DNA of 64,000 nt from Sporotomaculum syntrophicum (GTDB taxonomy: Bacteria; Bacillota; Desulfotomaculia; Desulfotomaculales; Desulfallaceae): contig NZ_LSRS01000003.1 of the NCBI RefSeq assembly GCF_009932395.1, forward strand, positions 198,355 to 262,354, given 5' to 3'. The translations under genes and the position numbers were made by a program. Below are positions 8,417 to 19,685 of the stretch, piece after piece. A model generated the notes under the pieces. That model was not told where the DNA came from and searched no databases. It was given only the letters and a program-made list of their open reading frames with translations. Within the stretch, counting starts at the first letter, position 1. Every line of letters starts with the position of its first letter.

Positions 8417-10039
8417 TTAACATTTATTACGGATAAACCCGTTAATGATTTGGTCGGTGGCCAATTCACCTTTGTTTTCCAGCCGCAGCAAACCATAGGC
8501 AATGCTATCCACCAGCGCTTCCCAGCTGGCCTCAATGATATTGGGGCTTACCCCTACCGTACCCCAGGAGCTATGGCCGTCACCGGATTCCACCAGCACC
8601 CGTACTACTGCCCCGGTACCTTCTTTTTCATCCAGTACCCTAACCTTGTAGTCATTGAGCTGGAAGCTGGAGATTTCCGGGTAGAATCCTTCCAGCGCTT
8701 TGCGCAGCGCGTTATCCAGGGCGTTTACCGGGCCGTTCCCCTCGGCAGCAGTGTGCATCACCTGGCCGTTGACCTTAATTTTTATAATCGCCTCGGAATA
8801 AACCGTTCCCTCACGCAATTCAATTAACACTTTCAGGCTTTCCAGAGTAAACGGCTCCTGGTAATCATAAAAGGCCTTGCGCACCCGCAGTTCAAAAGAG
8901 CCCTCGGCACCTTCAAATTGGTAACCCTGATTTTCCAATTCTTTTAACTCATCAAGTAACTTGCGGTTATCTTCTTTCTCTAAACCTAGCCCCAAGCCCA
9001 GGTCAGACTCCTGGTATTTGTACACCAGGTTACTTAAGCCGCTCAGCTCGGAAACTAGCACCCGGCGCCGGTTGCCCACCTTTTCGGGTTCGAGATGCTC
9101 ATAGGTCTGGGGGTTCTTCAGCAACGCGTTCACATGTACCCCGGCTTTGTGGGCAAAAGCACTGCCCCCCACAAAAGGCTGGTTATTCATCGGATGCATA
9201 TTGGCCAGTTCGCTGACAAACCGGGACAGATCGGTGAGCTCCGCAAGACTCTCCTCCGGCAGGCTGGGTATATGACACTTAAAGGCCAGGTTAGGTATGA
9301 TGGAGATCAGGTTGGCATTGCCACAGCGTTCCCCATAACCGTTAATGGTGCCCTGCACCTGAATTACCCCGGCCTGGACTGCAGTTATCGAGTTAGCCAC
9401 CGCCAGCTCACTATCGTTATGACAGTGTATCCCCAGGGGCAGATCAATCACCTGCTTCACCGCAGATACCAGATCAAAAATCTCGTTGGGCAGGTGGCCG
9501 CCGTTGGTATCACAGAGAATTATCCTGGCAGCACCGCCTTTTTTAGCCGCCTGTAATGTGGCCAGGGCGTATTCCCGGTTGGCAATAAAGCCGTCAAAAA
9601 AGTGCTCGGCATCATAAAAAACTTCCATTCCCTGCTGTTTCAAATAAGCAACCGACTCTTCAATCATGTTCAGATTGTCTTCCAGGGTGGTCATCAGGGC
9701 ATGTGTTACATGGAAATCCCACGTCTTTCCAAATATAGTGGCAACCGGGGCTTTGGAACGGACAATCTGCTGCAGATTTTCATCCTGGTCGGCGGCTGTA
9801 CCGGATTTTCTGGTGCTGCCAAAAGCACAGATGCGCGCGTTTTTAAGTTGGTGCTCCCTGATCAGCTCAAAAAAACGCAAATCTTTAGGATTGGAACCAG
9901 GCCAGCCTCCTTCAATGTAATGAAAGCCCAGTTCGTCAAGCTTGAGGGCTATTTTAACTTTATCCTTGGCAGATAAGGATATACCCTCTCCCTGGGTTCC
10001 GTCCCGCAAAGTTGTATCGTATATTTCCACTCTTGGCAA
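8417..10039 (-). CDS. cimA: (R)-citramalate synthase
   Basis: About 540 residues from a TTG at 10039 with GGAG 6 nt upstream; this gives the usual family start PRVEIYDTTLRDGTQGEG. The longer ATG at 10060 has no ribosome site. It condenses pyruvate with acetyl-CoA to citramalate, the first step of the threonine-independent route to 2-oxobutyrate and isoleucine. HMGL-type barrel residues include DTTLRDG, DTNGGHLP and HCHNDSELA, followed by a LeuA-type dimer/allosteric domain from about 390. It closes the ilv-leu cluster; no threonine deaminase is present. Confidence 0.93.
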   Translation of the reverse strand: MPRVEIYDTTLRDGTQGEGISLSAKDKVKIALKLDELGFHYIEGGWPGSNPKDLRFFELIREHQLKNARICAFGSTRKSGTAADQDENLQQIVRSKAPVATIFGKTWDFHVTHALMTTLEDNLNMIEESVAYLKQQGMEVFYDAEHFFDGFIANREYALATLQAAKKGGAARIILCDTNGGHLPNEIFDLVSAVKQVIDLPLGIHCHNDSELAVANSITAVQAGVIQVQGTINGYGERCGNANLISIIPNLAFKCHIPSLPEESLAELTDLSRFVSELANMHPMNNQPFVGGSAFAHKAGVHVNALLKNPQTYEHLEPEKVGNRRRVLVSELSGLSNLVYKYQESDLGLGLGLEKEDNRKLLDELKELENQGYQFEGAEGSFELRVRKAFYDYQEPFTLESLKVLIELREGTVYSEAIIKIKVNGQVMHTAAEGNGPVNALDNALRKALEGFYPEISSFQLNDYKVRVLDEKEGTGAVVRVLVESGDGHSSWGTVGVSPNIIEASWEALVDSIAYGLLRLENKGELATDQIINGFIRNKC

Positions 10040-10086
10040 GTCTATCTCCGTTCCTTTCATCTAAAAAAATTAATGACTGTTAACAC

Positions 10087-10115
10087 AGGGCGGGAAGCGA
10101 CACCTTTCCCGCCCT
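10087..10115 (-). terminator. Intergenic hairpin between leuB and cimA
   Basis: A perfect 10-bp inverted repeat (AGGGCGGGAA with TTCCCGCCCT, 9-nt loop) lies between the leuB stop and cimA. No T tract follows on the minus strand, so it is more likely an mRNA-stabilising or processing structure than a terminator. Confidence 0.5.
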
Positions 10116-10172
10116 ATGGCTAAAATTTCGCTATAAAAATCACAATAACACTATATATCAATAGGATTAAGT

Positions 10173-11249
10173 TTAAGAAAGTTTAAGCCTGACCCCAATT
10201 AGCTCGGCCATTTCGCGGGTACCTACTTGTTTCATGCCTGGCTGCATAATATCGGCGGTACGGTAGCCTTCGTTAAGCACGCCGGCCACAGCCTGTTCCA
10301 CGAGGCCGGCGGTTTCGGGCATATCAAAGGAGTAGCGCAGCATCATGGCCACCGAAAGAATGGTGGCAATGGGGTTGGCCTGGTTTTGTCCCGCAATGTC
10401 CGGGGCGGAGCCGTGAATGGGCTCATACAATCCAATCTTACCACCAAGGCTGGCCGAGGGCAGCATGCCGATGGAACCGGTCAGCTGCGAGGCTAAATCG
10501 CTGAGGATGTCGCCAAACATATTCTCGGTGAGCATGACGTCAAACTGTTTGGGATTGCGCACCAACTGCATGGCGCAGTTATCCACCAAAATGTGGTTCA
10601 GTTCCACGTCGGGATATTCCCCGGCCAGAGATGTCACCACCTCCCGCCAAAGGCGCGAGCTTTCCAGCACATTGGCTTTATCCACCAAAGTAACTTTGCC
10701 GTTTCTTTTGCGGGCCAGGTCAAAGGCCACCCGGGCTACCCGCTCGATTTCCCCTGTGCTGTACTCCATAACATCCACTGCTTTAACATTGCCGTCCGGC
10801 AGCGTTTCCCGGTACTTGGCGCCAAAATAGATCCCTCCGGTGAGCTCCCGCACCACCATAATATCCAGGCCGTCAACCACTTCCCTTTTCAGAGTGCTGG
10901 CATCGGCAAGGGCTGAGAAAACTGTCGAAGGCCGCAGGTTGGCAAAAGCCCCCAATAGTTTGCGCAGGGGCAACAGCGCACCTATTTCGGGGCGCTTCTC
11001 CACCGCCAGGTTATCCCACTGGGGACCGCCCACCGCCCCCAGCAGCACCGCATCCCCCTCCAAGCAAAGCTTTTGGGTTTCTTCCGGAAACGGGTCGCCG
11101 GTAGCATCGTAAGCGCAGCCCCCAAAGAGAGCCTCCCGGGTAACAAACTGTACACCGGCGCGCTCCTGTACCGCCTTCAGCACCTGTACGGCTCCGGCCA
11201 CTATCTCGGGGCCGATACCGTCACCAGGCAATAGCGTGATTGTATACAT
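10173..11249 (-). CDS. leuB: 3-isopropylmalate dehydrogenase
   Basis: 358 residues. It oxidatively decarboxylates 3-isopropylmalate with NAD in leucine synthesis. It also serves the citramalate route, acting on 3-methylmalate. Family landmarks are [12 protein letters not shown] at the N-terminus, [10 protein letters not shown] at about 134, [15 protein letters not shown] (Lys) at about 190, and the metal-binding stretch [16 protein letters not shown], then [12 protein letters not shown]. It lies after leuCD with a 76-bp gap. Confidence 0.97.
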   Translation of the reverse strand: MYTITLLPGDGIGPEIVAGAVQVLKAVQERAGVQFVTREALFGGCAYDATGDPFPEETQKLCLEGDAVLLGAVGGPQWDNLAVEKRPEIGALLPLRKLLGAFANLRPSTVFSALADASTLKREVVDGLDIMVVRELTGGIYFGAKYRETLPDGNVKAVDVMEYSTGEIERVARVAFDLARKRNGKVTLVDKANVLESSRLWREVVTSLAGEYPDVELNHILVDNCAMQLVRNPKQFDVMLTENMFGDILSDLASQLTGSIGMLPSASLGGKIGLYEPIHGSAPDIAGQNQANPIATILSVAMMLRYSFDMPETAGLVEQAVAGVLNEGYRTADIMQPGMKQVGTREMAELIGVRLKLS

Positions 11250-11325
11250 TTACTTCACTCCTTGATACTGCGATGTAGCTGGACCGCCCCGGTGCAATCA
11301 CTCTTGAACAGCCCAACAGGGCACA

Positions 11326-11832
11326 TTAGGCCTGGTCTGTTGGCCGCAGTCTCTTCGCTACGTAATCGATCAGTCCACCGGCATCGATGATTTGCTGCAT
11401 AAATTCAGGTACAGGGGTGGCCTGGTAGGTCTCGTTTTTAGTTAGATTTTTCACTATCCCCCGGGCCGCATCAACCGCCACCTCATCACCTTCCTCGATA
11501 GCCTCCGCTGCTTCGGCGCACTCGAAAATAGGCAGCCCGATGTTAAAGGCGTTGCGGTAAAAGATCCGGGCATAAGACTTGGCAATCACACAGCTTACAC
11601 CTGCCGCCTTGATGGCGATGGGGGCATGCTCCCGGGAACTGCCGCAGCCAAAGTTCTTATCGGCCACAATGATATCGCCGGGCTGCATTTTATTGGGGAA
11701 TTCCGGGTCGGCATCCTCCATGCAGTGCTTGGCCAGCTCAGCCGGGTCAGAGGTATTCAGGTAGCGGGCCGGTATAATCGCGTCGGTATCCACGTCGGCG
11801 CCGAACTTCCATGCTTTTCCTTGCAATGCCAT
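11326..11832 (-). CDS. leuD: 3-isopropylmalate dehydratase small subunit
   Basis: 168 residues, the short LeuD type found in archaea and many Firmicutes. It isomerises isopropylmalate together with LeuC and also hydrates citraconate in the citramalate route. It carries [11 protein letters not shown] near the N-terminus and the swivelling-domain signature [18 protein letters not shown]. It starts on the base after leuC ends, so translation is coupled. Confidence 0.97.
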   Translation of the reverse strand: MALQGKAWKFGADVDTDAIIPARYLNTSDPAELAKHCMEDADPEFPNKMQPGDIIVADKNFGCGSSREHAPIAIKAAGVSCVIAKSYARIFYRNAFNIGLPIFECAEAAEAIEEGDEVAVDAARGIVKNLTKNETYQATPVPEFMQQIIDAGGLIDYVAKRLRPTDQA

Positions 11833-13098
11833 TTACTCCACCTCCCAGGGGGCGGCAATGCGGCCCAGCACCGCCGAAGCGGCAGCCACGGCCGGGTTGC
11901 ACAGGTAAACTTCACTTTCCGGATGCCCCATCCGGCCCACAAAATTGCGGTTAGTGGTAGCCAGGGCCCGCTCGCCCCTGGCTAAAATGCCCATGTGCCC
12001 GCCCAGGCAGGGCCCGCAGGTGGGTGTGCTCACTGCCGCGCCGGCATTGATGAACTGTTCCACTAATCCTTCCTTCATGGCCTGCAGGTAAATCTCCTGG
12101 GTGCCGGGAATGACCAGCAAACGCAGGTTATCGCTGACCCGGTGACCTTTAAGCACCTCGGCAGCCAACTGCAAATCCGACAACCGGCCGTTGGTGCAGG
12201 ACCCGATTACCACCTGGTCAATGGCCACATCAGTGGCTTCACTAACCGGGCGCGTGTTCTCCGGCAAGTGCGGGAAGGCAATCTGGGGCTCCAGCTTGCT
12301 CACGTCAATTTCTATTACCCGGGCGTAGTTCGCATCCGGATCGCTTTGGTAGAAGGTATACGGACGCTTGGCCCGGTTTTCCACATAGGCACGGGTGACC
12401 TCATCCGGAGGCACAATCCCGTTTTTGGCCCCGGCTTCAATGGCCATGTTAGCCATGGTCATGCGCCCATCAATGTTTAGAGCCTCAATGGCCGGGCCGG
12501 TAAACTCCATGGCCATGTACAGCGCCCCGTCTACGCCGATTTGCCCGATGATGTACAGGATCAAATCCTTGCCCCCCACCCACCTGGGCAGTTCGCCATT
12601 AAATACAAATTTAATGCTTTCCGGCACCTTGAGCCAGGTTTCCCCCAGCGCCATGGCCGCCGCTAAATCAGTGCTGCCCACGCCGGTGGAAAATGCCCCC
12701 AGGCCGCCGTAGGTGCAGGTATGGCTGTCGGCACCGATGACCAGATCCCCCGGGCCCACCAGGCCCTGCTCGGGGAGCAGGCAGTGCTCCACACCCATCC
12801 GGCCTACTTCGAAATAGTTTGTGAGCCGGTGCTTACGAGCAAATTCCCTTAATTGCTTGGCCTGTTCAGCGGACATGATGTCCTTGTTGGGCACAAAATG
12901 GTCGGGCACCAGCACTACCCGCTCCCGGTCCCAAACTGTCTCTACACCAATACGGTCAAACTCCCGAATGGCCACGGGGGCGGTTATGTCATTGCCCAAT
13001 ACCAGGTCAACTTTCACATTGATCAGCTGCCCGGGTTCCACCCGGTCCATCCCGGCATGGGCGGCCAGTATCTTTTCAGTGATGGTCATGCCCATCAT
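11833..13098 (-). CDS. leuC: 3-isopropylmalate dehydratase large subunit
   Basis: 421 residues, the short LeuC/homoaconitase-like type. The [4Fe-4S] cysteines are visible: SCTNGR at about 298 and [10 protein letters not shown] at about 358. [15 protein letters not shown] is the substrate loop. The ATG overlaps the leuA stop in an ATGA arrangement, with AGGGGTGA as ribosome site. The pair with LeuD suits dual use on isopropylmalate and citramalate. Confidence 0.97.
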   Translation of the reverse strand: MMGMTITEKILAAHAGMDRVEPGQLINVKVDLVLGNDITAPVAIREFDRIGVETVWDRERVVLVPDHFVPNKDIMSAEQAKQLREFARKHRLTNYFEVGRMGVEHCLLPEQGLVGPGDLVIGADSHTCTYGGLGAFSTGVGSTDLAAAMALGETWLKVPESIKFVFNGELPRWVGGKDLILYIIGQIGVDGALYMAMEFTGPAIEALNIDGRMTMANMAIEAGAKNGIVPPDEVTRAYVENRAKRPYTFYQSDPDANYARVIEIDVSKLEPQIAFPHLPENTRPVSEATDVAIDQVVIGSCTNGRLSDLQLAAEVLKGHRVSDNLRLLVIPGTQEIYLQAMKEGLVEQFINAGAAVSTPTCGPCLGGHMGILARGERALATTNRNFVGRMGHPESEVYLCNPAVAAASAVLGRIAAPWEVE

Positions 13099-14621
13099 TT
13101 GTCACCCCTATTTTTCTCATAAATCATTTTATTTACCGCGTCCACATAAGCCCGGGCACTGGCCTCCAATACATCGGTGCTGATGCCCCGGCCAATGTAT
13201 TTTTTATCCTGGCTATCTTCGGCTATCCGCAGGGTCACCTCACCCAACGCGTCCTTACCTGACGTGATGGCGCTAATGCTCCAGCTGGCCAGGCTGCAGT
13301 TATAGCCCGTAATTTTATCCACCGCCTTGCAGATGGCGTCCACCGGGCCGTTGCCACAGGCCGCTTCCTCACGAATTTCCTCATCCTTGACCAAGCCCAC
13401 TGTGGCAGTGGGCACCACGGTGGTGCCGCTGCTGATATGCAGGTAGGACAGTTCATAGGCCGCCGGGACCTTGAGGATTTCATTTTCCACGATTGCTTCA
13501 ATATCCTGGTTAGTGATATCCTTCTTGCGGTCGGCTAAATCCTTGAAACGCCTAAAGGCCTTGTTAAGCTCTTCATCATTTAACTCAAATCCCAGCTCAA
13601 TCAGCCGGTTACTAAAAGCATGCCGCCCGCTGAGCTTGCCCAGCACCAGGTTAGTGTGCAAGCCGACCATGGCCGGGTTCATAATCTCATAGGTGGTGCG
13701 CTCCTTGAGCACTCCGTCCTGGTGAATGCCCGATTCATGAGCAAATGCGTTCCTGCCCACCACCGCCTTGTTGGGCTGCACCTCCATGCCGGTGAGCTTG
13801 CTCACCAGCCGGCTGGTGCGAATGATCTCCCCGGCTCTGATACCGGTCTCCATACCGAAGCGGTCCCGCCTGGTATACAAAGCCATGGCAATTTCTTCGA
13901 TGGAAGCATTGCCGGCCCGTTCACCGATACCGTTGATAGCCCCCTCAATTTGACGGGCTCCGGCCACTACAGCTGCCAGAGAATTGGCTACGGCCATGCC
14001 CAAGTCATCGTGGCAGTGCACGCTAAAGATTACCTTTTCAGCGCCCTTGGTACGGTCTATAACAGTGCCAATAAACTCGGCATATTCATCCGGGGTGGCA
14101 TAGCCTACGGTGTCGGGCAAATTAATAGTGGTAGCCCCAGCGTCAACCACAGCCTGCACTACCCGGCACAAAAAATCAACATCGCTGCGGGATGCGTCCT
14201 CAGCGGAAAATTCAACATCGGCAGTGTAACTTTTAGCCCGTTTCACACCGGCCACCGCGGATTCAATAACCTGCTCTCTGGTCATGCGCAGTTTATGCTG
14301 CAGGTGAATGTCCGAAGTGGCGATAAAAGTGTGAATGCGCGGCTGTTCGGCTTCTTTAACGGCTTCCCAGGTCCGGTCAATATCCTCGAAATGAGTGCGG
14401 GATAATCCAGTTACGGTTACTCCCCTCACTTCACGGGCAATGTTCCTTACCGCTTCGAAATCACCCTGGGAACTGATGGGAAAACCCGCCTCAATGATGT
14501 CCACACCCAGCCGGGCAAGTTGTCTGGCAATCTCCAACTTTTCGCTGGCATTTAAACTCACCCCCGGGGATTGTTCCCCGTCCCGCAGGGTTGTATCAAA
14601 AATATACACCCGGTTGTTCAT
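13095..14621 (-). CDS. leuA: 2-isopropylmalate synthase
   Basis: 508 residues. It condenses acetyl-CoA with 2-oxoisovalerate, the committed leucine step. The barrel begins with [17 protein letters not shown], with [12 protein letters not shown] as the metal-binding motif and [13 protein letters not shown] following. The LeuA regulatory (leucine-binding) domain fills the last ~130 residues, so feedback by leucine is expected. It lies 15 bp after the second ilvB. Confidence 0.97.
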   Translation of the reverse strand: MNNRVYIFDTTLRDGEQSPGVSLNASEKLEIARQLARLGVDIIEAGFPISSQGDFEAVRNIAREVRGVTVTGLSRTHFEDIDRTWEAVKEAEQPRIHTFIATSDIHLQHKLRMTREQVIESAVAGVKRAKSYTADVEFSAEDASRSDVDFLCRVVQAVVDAGATTINLPDTVGYATPDEYAEFIGTVIDRTKGAEKVIFSVHCHDDLGMAVANSLAAVVAGARQIEGAINGIGERAGNASIEEIAMALYTRRDRFGMETGIRAGEIIRTSRLVSKLTGMEVQPNKAVVGRNAFAHESGIHQDGVLKERTTYEIMNPAMVGLHTNLVLGKLSGRHAFSNRLIELGFELNDEELNKAFRRFKDLADRKKDITNQDIEAIVENEILKVPAAYELSYLHISSGTTVVPTATVGLVKDEEIREEAACGNGPVDAICKAVDKITGYNCSLASWSISAITSGKDALGEVTLRIAEDSQDKKYIGRGISTDVLEASARAYVDAVNKMIYEKNRGDK

Positions 14622-14636
14622 GTGGATCCCCCCATA

Positions 14637-16301
14637 CTAACAATCGATAGCTTCACTGATAGCTTTACCGGCCGGCACCATTGGACTAACCCATTCCCCG
14701 GCGCTAACCAGACAATTAATCAAAACCGGCCCCGGCTCAGCCAAAGCCTGAGGCAGCAGCGTATCCACTTCTTCTTTGGTACGCAGGGTATAACCCTTAA
14801 TGCCATAGGCTCGGGCCAACATTTCAAAGTCCGGGTGGAACTTGAAGTTTACCGCCGTGTACCGGCCTTCGTGATATACCTTTTGTAGCTGGCGTACCAT
14901 ACCCAGCACGTAATTGTTTAAAATAATCATTTTCAAGGGCAGCTTGTTTTCTACAATGGTGCCCAGTTCCTGCATCGTCATCTGGAACCCGCCGTCACCA
15001 GCCACCATGACCACCTGTTCACCAGGCAGTCCGAATTGAGCGCCCATGGCAGCAGGCAGTCCAAACCCCATGGCACCTAAGCCTCCCGACGATATTAAAC
15101 CGCCGGCCCGTTTAAACCTGTAATATTGGGCTACCCACATTTGGTGCTGGCCAACATCGGTGGCTACCACGGCCGTGCCTCCGGTGATTTCAGCAAGTTT
15201 TTCCACCACATATTGAGGTTTCAGCTTGCCCTCCACCTCGTAGCGTAGGGGATACTCCTCCCGCCAGGCGTTAATCTGTTCCAACCATGTGGTGTCGGTT
15301 CTTTTTTCCAGACGGGGCAGCAATTCCTGCAGCACCTGTTTCACATCGCCCACAATAGGTATATGCACAGCTACATTCTTACCTATTTCTGCCGGATCAA
15401 CATCCACATGAATAACCCCGGCCTGGGGCGCAAACTCGCTGATCTTGCCGGTCACCCGGTCGTCAAACCGGGCCCCCAGGGCAATGAGCAAATCGCAGTT
15501 GGTTACCGCCAGATTGGCGGCCCTGGTGCCATGCAGGCCCAGCATACCCAAAAACAACGGGTGGTCACCGGGAAAGCTGCTCAACCCCTGCAGGGTGTTG
15601 GTAACCGGCGCGTTAATGGTTTCAGCCAAAGCTAATAACTCGTCGCTGGATCGGCTGCGGGTGATACCGCCACCGGCGTAAATGACTGGTTTTTGCGACC
15701 GGGCAATCAGTTTAGCCGCCTCGGCTATCTGATTGTGATGCCCGCGAAAAGTAGGCTTATAACCACGCAAATGCACTGTTTCCGGATAATTAAATTTGAT
15801 TTTAGTTTCAGCTATATCCTTGGGCAGGTCAATCAGCACCGGGCCTGGCCGCCCGGTAGTGGCAATATAAAAGGCGTTTTTTATCATCCTGGGTAACTGG
15901 GCAGCGTCTTTAACCAGGTAATTATGTTTGGTGATCGGCAGGGTAATGCCGGTGGTATCCACTTCCTGAAAGGCATCGGTACCTACCATGCCGGTGGCCA
16001 CCTGGCCGGTAATGATCACCAGCGGTACCGAATCCATATATGCGTTGGCTATACCGGTGACCAGGTTAGTGGCACCTGGTCCCGAAGTGGCCACCACGAC
16101 CCCCACTTTCCCGGTGGCCCGGGCATAGCCGTCCGCTGCATGCACCGCACCCTGCTCGTGCCGCACCAGCACGTGCTTAATGGCTGAATCATGCAGAGCA
16201 TCGTATACTGGTAATATAGTCCCACCGGGGTAGCCGAAAATGAGTTCTACTTGTTCTTTTTCCAGGCACTGCACCAAGGCTTGGGCAGCCGTTATTTCCA
16301 T
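14637..16301 (-). CDS. ilvB: Acetolactate synthase large subunit (second copy)
   Basis: 554 residues. A ThDP enzyme joining two pyruvates, or pyruvate with 2-oxobutyrate. It has the catalytic Glu in RHEQGAVHAADGYARA (about 48), GPGATNLVTGIANA, the FAD-binding middle domain, and the ThDP/Mg motif GDGGFQMTMQELGT at about 440. It lies between ilvC and leuA and lacks a small subunit of its own. It is clearly related to, but well diverged from, the first copy at 17893-19551. It may share IlvH or prefer a different 2-oxoacid. Confidence 0.96.
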   Translation of the reverse strand: MEITAAQALVQCLEKEQVELIFGYPGGTILPVYDALHDSAIKHVLVRHEQGAVHAADGYARATGKVGVVVATSGPGATNLVTGIANAYMDSVPLVIITGQVATGMVGTDAFQEVDTTGITLPITKHNYLVKDAAQLPRMIKNAFYIATTGRPGPVLIDLPKDIAETKIKFNYPETVHLRGYKPTFRGHHNQIAEAAKLIARSQKPVIYAGGGITRSRSSDELLALAETINAPVTNTLQGLSSFPGDHPLFLGMLGLHGTRAANLAVTNCDLLIALGARFDDRVTGKISEFAPQAGVIHVDVDPAEIGKNVAVHIPIVGDVKQVLQELLPRLEKRTDTTWLEQINAWREEYPLRYEVEGKLKPQYVVEKLAEITGGTAVVATDVGQHQMWVAQYYRFKRAGGLISSGGLGAMGFGLPAAMGAQFGLPGEQVVMVAGDGGFQMTMQELGTIVENKLPLKMIILNNYVLGMVRQLQKVYHEGRYTAVNFKFHPDFEMLARAYGIKGYTLRTKEEVDTLLPQALAEPGPVLINCLVSAGEWVSPMVPAGKAISEAIDC

Positions 16302-16351
16302 GGCTAATCCCCCTCAAGCAATTATTTATTTCAAGTTAAAAAGGGTTATAT

Positions 16352-17356
16352 CTATCTTCTGGTCTTTTTTAACCAGGGCATCAACGCCCGAATCTCCGCG
16401 CCCACCTCTTCAATGAGACTTTCTTTCTCCTGCTTACGAATGGCGTTCATAAAAGGTTTGTTGGTCTGGTTCTCCAGTAAAAATTCCTTGGCAAAGGTGC
16501 CGTCTTGAATCTCAGCCAGCACGTTCCGCATTTCCTCCCGGGTTTCCTCGGTGATAATGCGCGGGCCCACCATATAGTCGCCATATTCGGCAGTGTTGCT
16601 CACCGAATAACGCATTAAGCTCAGCCCGCCCTCGTTAATCAGGTCGACGATTAATTTCATTTCGTGCAGGCACTCAAAGTAAGCCATCTCAGGAGCGTAA
16701 CCTGCTTCCACCAGTGTGTCGAAGCCGGCTTTAATCAGCTCGGTGACACCGCCGCACAGCACGGCTTGCTCGCCAAATAAATCGGTTTCGGTTTCCTCCT
16801 GGAAGGTGGTTTCAAACACACCGGCTCTGGTGCATCCGATGCCCTTGGCATAAGCCATGGCGATGTCCCGGGCTTTACCGGTGTAATCCTGCTGCACCGC
16901 AACCAGACCCGGCACACCTGCGCCCTCAGTGAACATCTGGCGCACCATGTGGCCGGGGCTCTTGGGGGCTACCATGATTACATCAACATTGGCCGGCGGC
17001 ACAATTTGGCCAAAGTGAATATTAAAGCCGTGGGAAAACATCAAAGCCTTGCCTTCAGTGAGATAAGGCGCAATTTCCTCAGCATAAACCCGGGCCTGTA
17101 ATTCATCAGGCAGCAGGATTTGGATCAAATCTCCCTGGTTGGCCGCCTCGGCCACAGTCATTACCGTCATACCGTCGGCTTCCGCCTTTTCCCAGCTGTC
17201 GTCAATTCCCTTGGCCAAGCCCACCACTACATCCAGGCCGCTGTCCTTCAAGTTCTGAGCCTGGGCATGCCCCTGGCTGCCGTAACCCATCACAGCAATC
17301 TTTTTCCCCTTGAGCATCGCTAAATCTGCATCTTGATCATGAAATACCTGTACCAT
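16352..17356 (-). CDS. ilvC: Ketol-acid reductoisomerase
   Basis: 334 residues, class I length. It rearranges and reduces acetolactate and acetohydroxybutyrate. The nucleotide loop is [19 protein letters not shown] at about 24-42. The C-terminal knotted domain holds [17 protein letters not shown] with the Mg-binding Asp/Glu residues. It begins 2 bp after ilvH. Confidence 0.97.
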   Translation of the reverse strand: MVQVFHDQDADLAMLKGKKIAVMGYGSQGHAQAQNLKDSGLDVVVGLAKGIDDSWEKAEADGMTVMTVAEAANQGDLIQILLPDELQARVYAEEIAPYLTEGKALMFSHGFNIHFGQIVPPANVDVIMVAPKSPGHMVRQMFTEGAGVPGLVAVQQDYTGKARDIAMAYAKGIGCTRAGVFETTFQEETETDLFGEQAVLCGGVTELIKAGFDTLVEAGYAPEMAYFECLHEMKLIVDLINEGGLSLMRYSVSNTAEYGDYMVGPRIITEETREEMRNVLAEIQDGTFAKEFLLENQTNKPFMNAIRKQEKESLIEEVGAEIRALMPWLKKTRR

Positions 17357-17358
17357 AA

Positions 17359-17880
17359 TTATAAACTCTCCTCCTTGGCACCATTTTCCTGGTAACCTGT
17401 ATTTTTTGTACCTCTAACCATAGCAATTTTTCCTGTGCGCACTAATTCTTTAATGCCGTAAGGGCGCAGTGTTTCTTCCAAAGCATTTATTTTACCGTGA
17501 TTGCCTGTGCATTCCAGGGTTAGGGTCTTGCGGCCCATATCCACAATGCGTGCCCGGAAGACATCACAAATTTGGATTACTTCGACCCGCTGAGTATGAT
17601 CCGCATTTACTTTTATTAACACCAGTTCCCGGTCAACATATTCATCAGCGGTAATATCATTTATTTTAATTACATCCACCAGCTTGTGCAATTGCTTTGT
17701 GACCTGTTCCAGCACCCGGTCGTCGCCATCCACCACAATGGTCATCCGGGACACTTCGGGATCTTCAGTGCGTCCCACCGCTAAACTATCAATATTAAAG
17801 CCACGCCGGCTGAATAGCCCGGCCACCCTGGTCAGAACGCCCGGGCTGTTTTCCACCAGCACTGCAAGGGTGTGCAGCAT
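17359..17880 (-). CDS. ilvH: Acetolactate synthase small (regulatory) subunit
   Basis: 173 residues. An N-terminal ACT domain ([19 protein letters not shown], then FNIDSLAVG) binds valine and confers feedback control. The C-terminal ALS_ss_C domain follows from about 85. It sits directly between ilvB (12-bp gap) and ilvC (2-bp gap). It is the only small subunit gene for two large subunits in this cluster. Confidence 0.96.
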   Translation of the reverse strand: MLHTLAVLVENSPGVLTRVAGLFSRRGFNIDSLAVGRTEDPEVSRMTIVVDGDDRVLEQVTKQLHKLVDVIKINDITADEYVDRELVLIKVNADHTQRVEVIQICDVFRARIVDMGRKTLTLECTGNHGKINALEETLRPYGIKELVRTGKIAMVRGTKNTGYQENGAKEESL

Positions 17881-17892
17881 ATCCTACCCCTC

Positions 17893-19551
17893 CTATCCCA
17901 GCATTTTATGAATGGGTTCACCGGGAGCTACCATGGGATATACATTTTCCTCCCGTTCCACCGGGATATCCAGCACCACCGGTTTGTTCACCCCCAGGGC
18001 TGCCTCCAGGACATCCCGCAACTCAGATTTATTGTTCACCCGCATGCCCACAGCGCCATAGGCCTCAGCCAGCTTGACAAAGTCGGGGTTTTTTAGCTCG
18101 GTATATGAATAACGGCGATTATAGAACAACTCCTGCCACTGCCGAACCATACCCAAAAAACCGTTATTGATAATTGCTATCTTTACAGGCAAATTATAGT
18201 TCACCGCAGTGGCCAGTTCCTGGATGTTCATTTGGATACTGCCGTCCCCGGCGATATCGATCACCGTTTCATCCGGGCAGGCCACCTGCACGCCAATGGC
18301 TGCCGGGAAGCCAAACCCCATGGTACCTAAGCCCCCCGAGGAAATGAAGGTCCGCGGCTTAGTAAAGGTGTAATACTGGGCGGTAAACATCTGGTGCTGG
18401 CCCACTTCCGTGGTAATCCGGGCATTGCTCCGGGTAACGTTGCAAATCTCCCGGACAACCTCCTGGGGTTTCAGCTGCCCGTTGGTCACAAAGTCCAGGG
18501 GATGTTCCTTTTTCCACACCGTGATTTTATCCCGCCACTGGGTAGCCACCCGGGGCTTTAAACGATCAATGATCTGGCGCAGCGCCAGCCGGACTTCGCC
18601 AACTACGGGTATATCCACGCCCATATTTTTACCTATTTCCGCCGGATCTATGTCAATATGCATAATGGTAGCGCCGGGGGCAAATTCCTCAAGCTTGCTG
18701 GTTACCCGGTCATCAAAACGCACCCCAATGCCAATTAACAGATCACTTTCACTGACTGCGTAATTGGCGTATTTGCTGCCGTGCATACCCAGCATACCCA
18801 CCGACAGCGGGTGGTCACCCGGGAATCCTCCCAAGCCCATCAGCGTAGTGGCCACCGGCATGAGCATCATTTCAGCCAGCTCCAGCAGTTCTCCGTGAGC
18901 CCCACCACTGACCACACCGCCACCGGCATAAATAACGGGCCGCTCGGATTCTTCAATTGCCCTGACGGCCCTGGCTATTTGTTCGGGATTTGGCTTATGA
19001 TTAAATCGATATCCCGGCAGCTGCACCGGGCCGGGATCCAGGTGCTCGGCCATGCCTGTGGACACGTCCTTGGGCATATCGATGAGTACCGGCCCGGGCC
19101 GGCCGCTGGTGGCGATATGAAAAGCCTCCCGCACCGTCCTGGCTATATCCTTGGTATCTTTAATCAAAAAATTATGTTTAGTGATAGGTAAAGTTATCCC
19201 GGTAATATCGGCTTCCTGAAAAGAATCCCTGCCCAATAAGCTAGTTGCCACTTGCCCGGTTATCGCTACCACCGGCACCGAATCCATATAGGCATTAGCA
19301 ATACCGGTTACTAGATTAGTTGCCCCGGGTCCCGATGTAGCCAGGCACACGCCAGGTTTACCGGAGGCCCGGGCATAGCCATCGGCAGCATGGGCTGCAC
19401 CCTGTTCGTGCCGGGTCAGTATATGTCGAAGCTCAGAATCATAAAGCACATCATAAATCGGCAGTACTACCCCGCCCGGGTAGCCGAAAATAGTATCCAC
19501 CCCCTCGGCCAGGAGACTATCGACCAGGATTTGTGCCCCGGATTTTTGCAT
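17893..19551 (-). CDS. ilvB: Acetolactate synthase large subunit (first copy)
   Basis: 552 residues with the ThDP motifs RHEQGAAHAADGYARA and GDGSIQMNIQELAT. The FAD domain is intact. It is followed by ilvH, so this is the copy most likely to form the classical holoenzyme. Gene order ilvB-ilvH-ilvC is the standard Firmicute order; the second ilvB after ilvC is the extra one. Confidence 0.96.
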   Translation of the reverse strand: MQKSGAQILVDSLLAEGVDTIFGYPGGVVLPIYDVLYDSELRHILTRHEQGAAHAADGYARASGKPGVCLATSGPGATNLVTGIANAYMDSVPVVAITGQVATSLLGRDSFQEADITGITLPITKHNFLIKDTKDIARTVREAFHIATSGRPGPVLIDMPKDVSTGMAEHLDPGPVQLPGYRFNHKPNPEQIARAVRAIEESERPVIYAGGGVVSGGAHGELLELAEMMLMPVATTLMGLGGFPGDHPLSVGMLGMHGSKYANYAVSESDLLIGIGVRFDDRVTSKLEEFAPGATIMHIDIDPAEIGKNMGVDIPVVGEVRLALRQIIDRLKPRVATQWRDKITVWKKEHPLDFVTNGQLKPQEVVREICNVTRSNARITTEVGQHQMFTAQYYTFTKPRTFISSGGLGTMGFGFPAAIGVQVACPDETVIDIAGDGSIQMNIQELATAVNYNLPVKIAIINNGFLGMVRQWQELFYNRRYSYTELKNPDFVKLAEAYGAVGMRVNNKSELRDVLEAALGVNKPVVLDIPVEREENVYPMVAPGEPIHKMLG

Positions 19552-19583
19552 ACCCCTTCACCCTCCGGAAAATAATTTAGCAG

Positions 19584-19612
19584 CTGGCCTGTTAACTTGC
19601 ATAACAGGCCAG
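19584..19612 (-). terminator. Intergenic hairpin between ilvD and ilvB
   Basis: A perfect 11-bp inverted repeat (CTGGCCTGTTA with TAACAGGCCAG, 7-nt loop) lies in the 135-bp gap between ilvD and ilvB. No T tract follows on the minus strand. A processing, stability or partial attenuation site is more likely than full termination. Confidence 0.5.
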
Positions 19613-19685
19613 TGTTCTATGCAGGCTAACTGTACAGGATTTGCGACCGGTACAGTATTTTTTATTAAATAACAAAGCTATTGCT

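Noticed and set aside
13620-14405. 261-codon frame antisense to leuA
   Set aside because: Shadow of leuA; no ribosome site.
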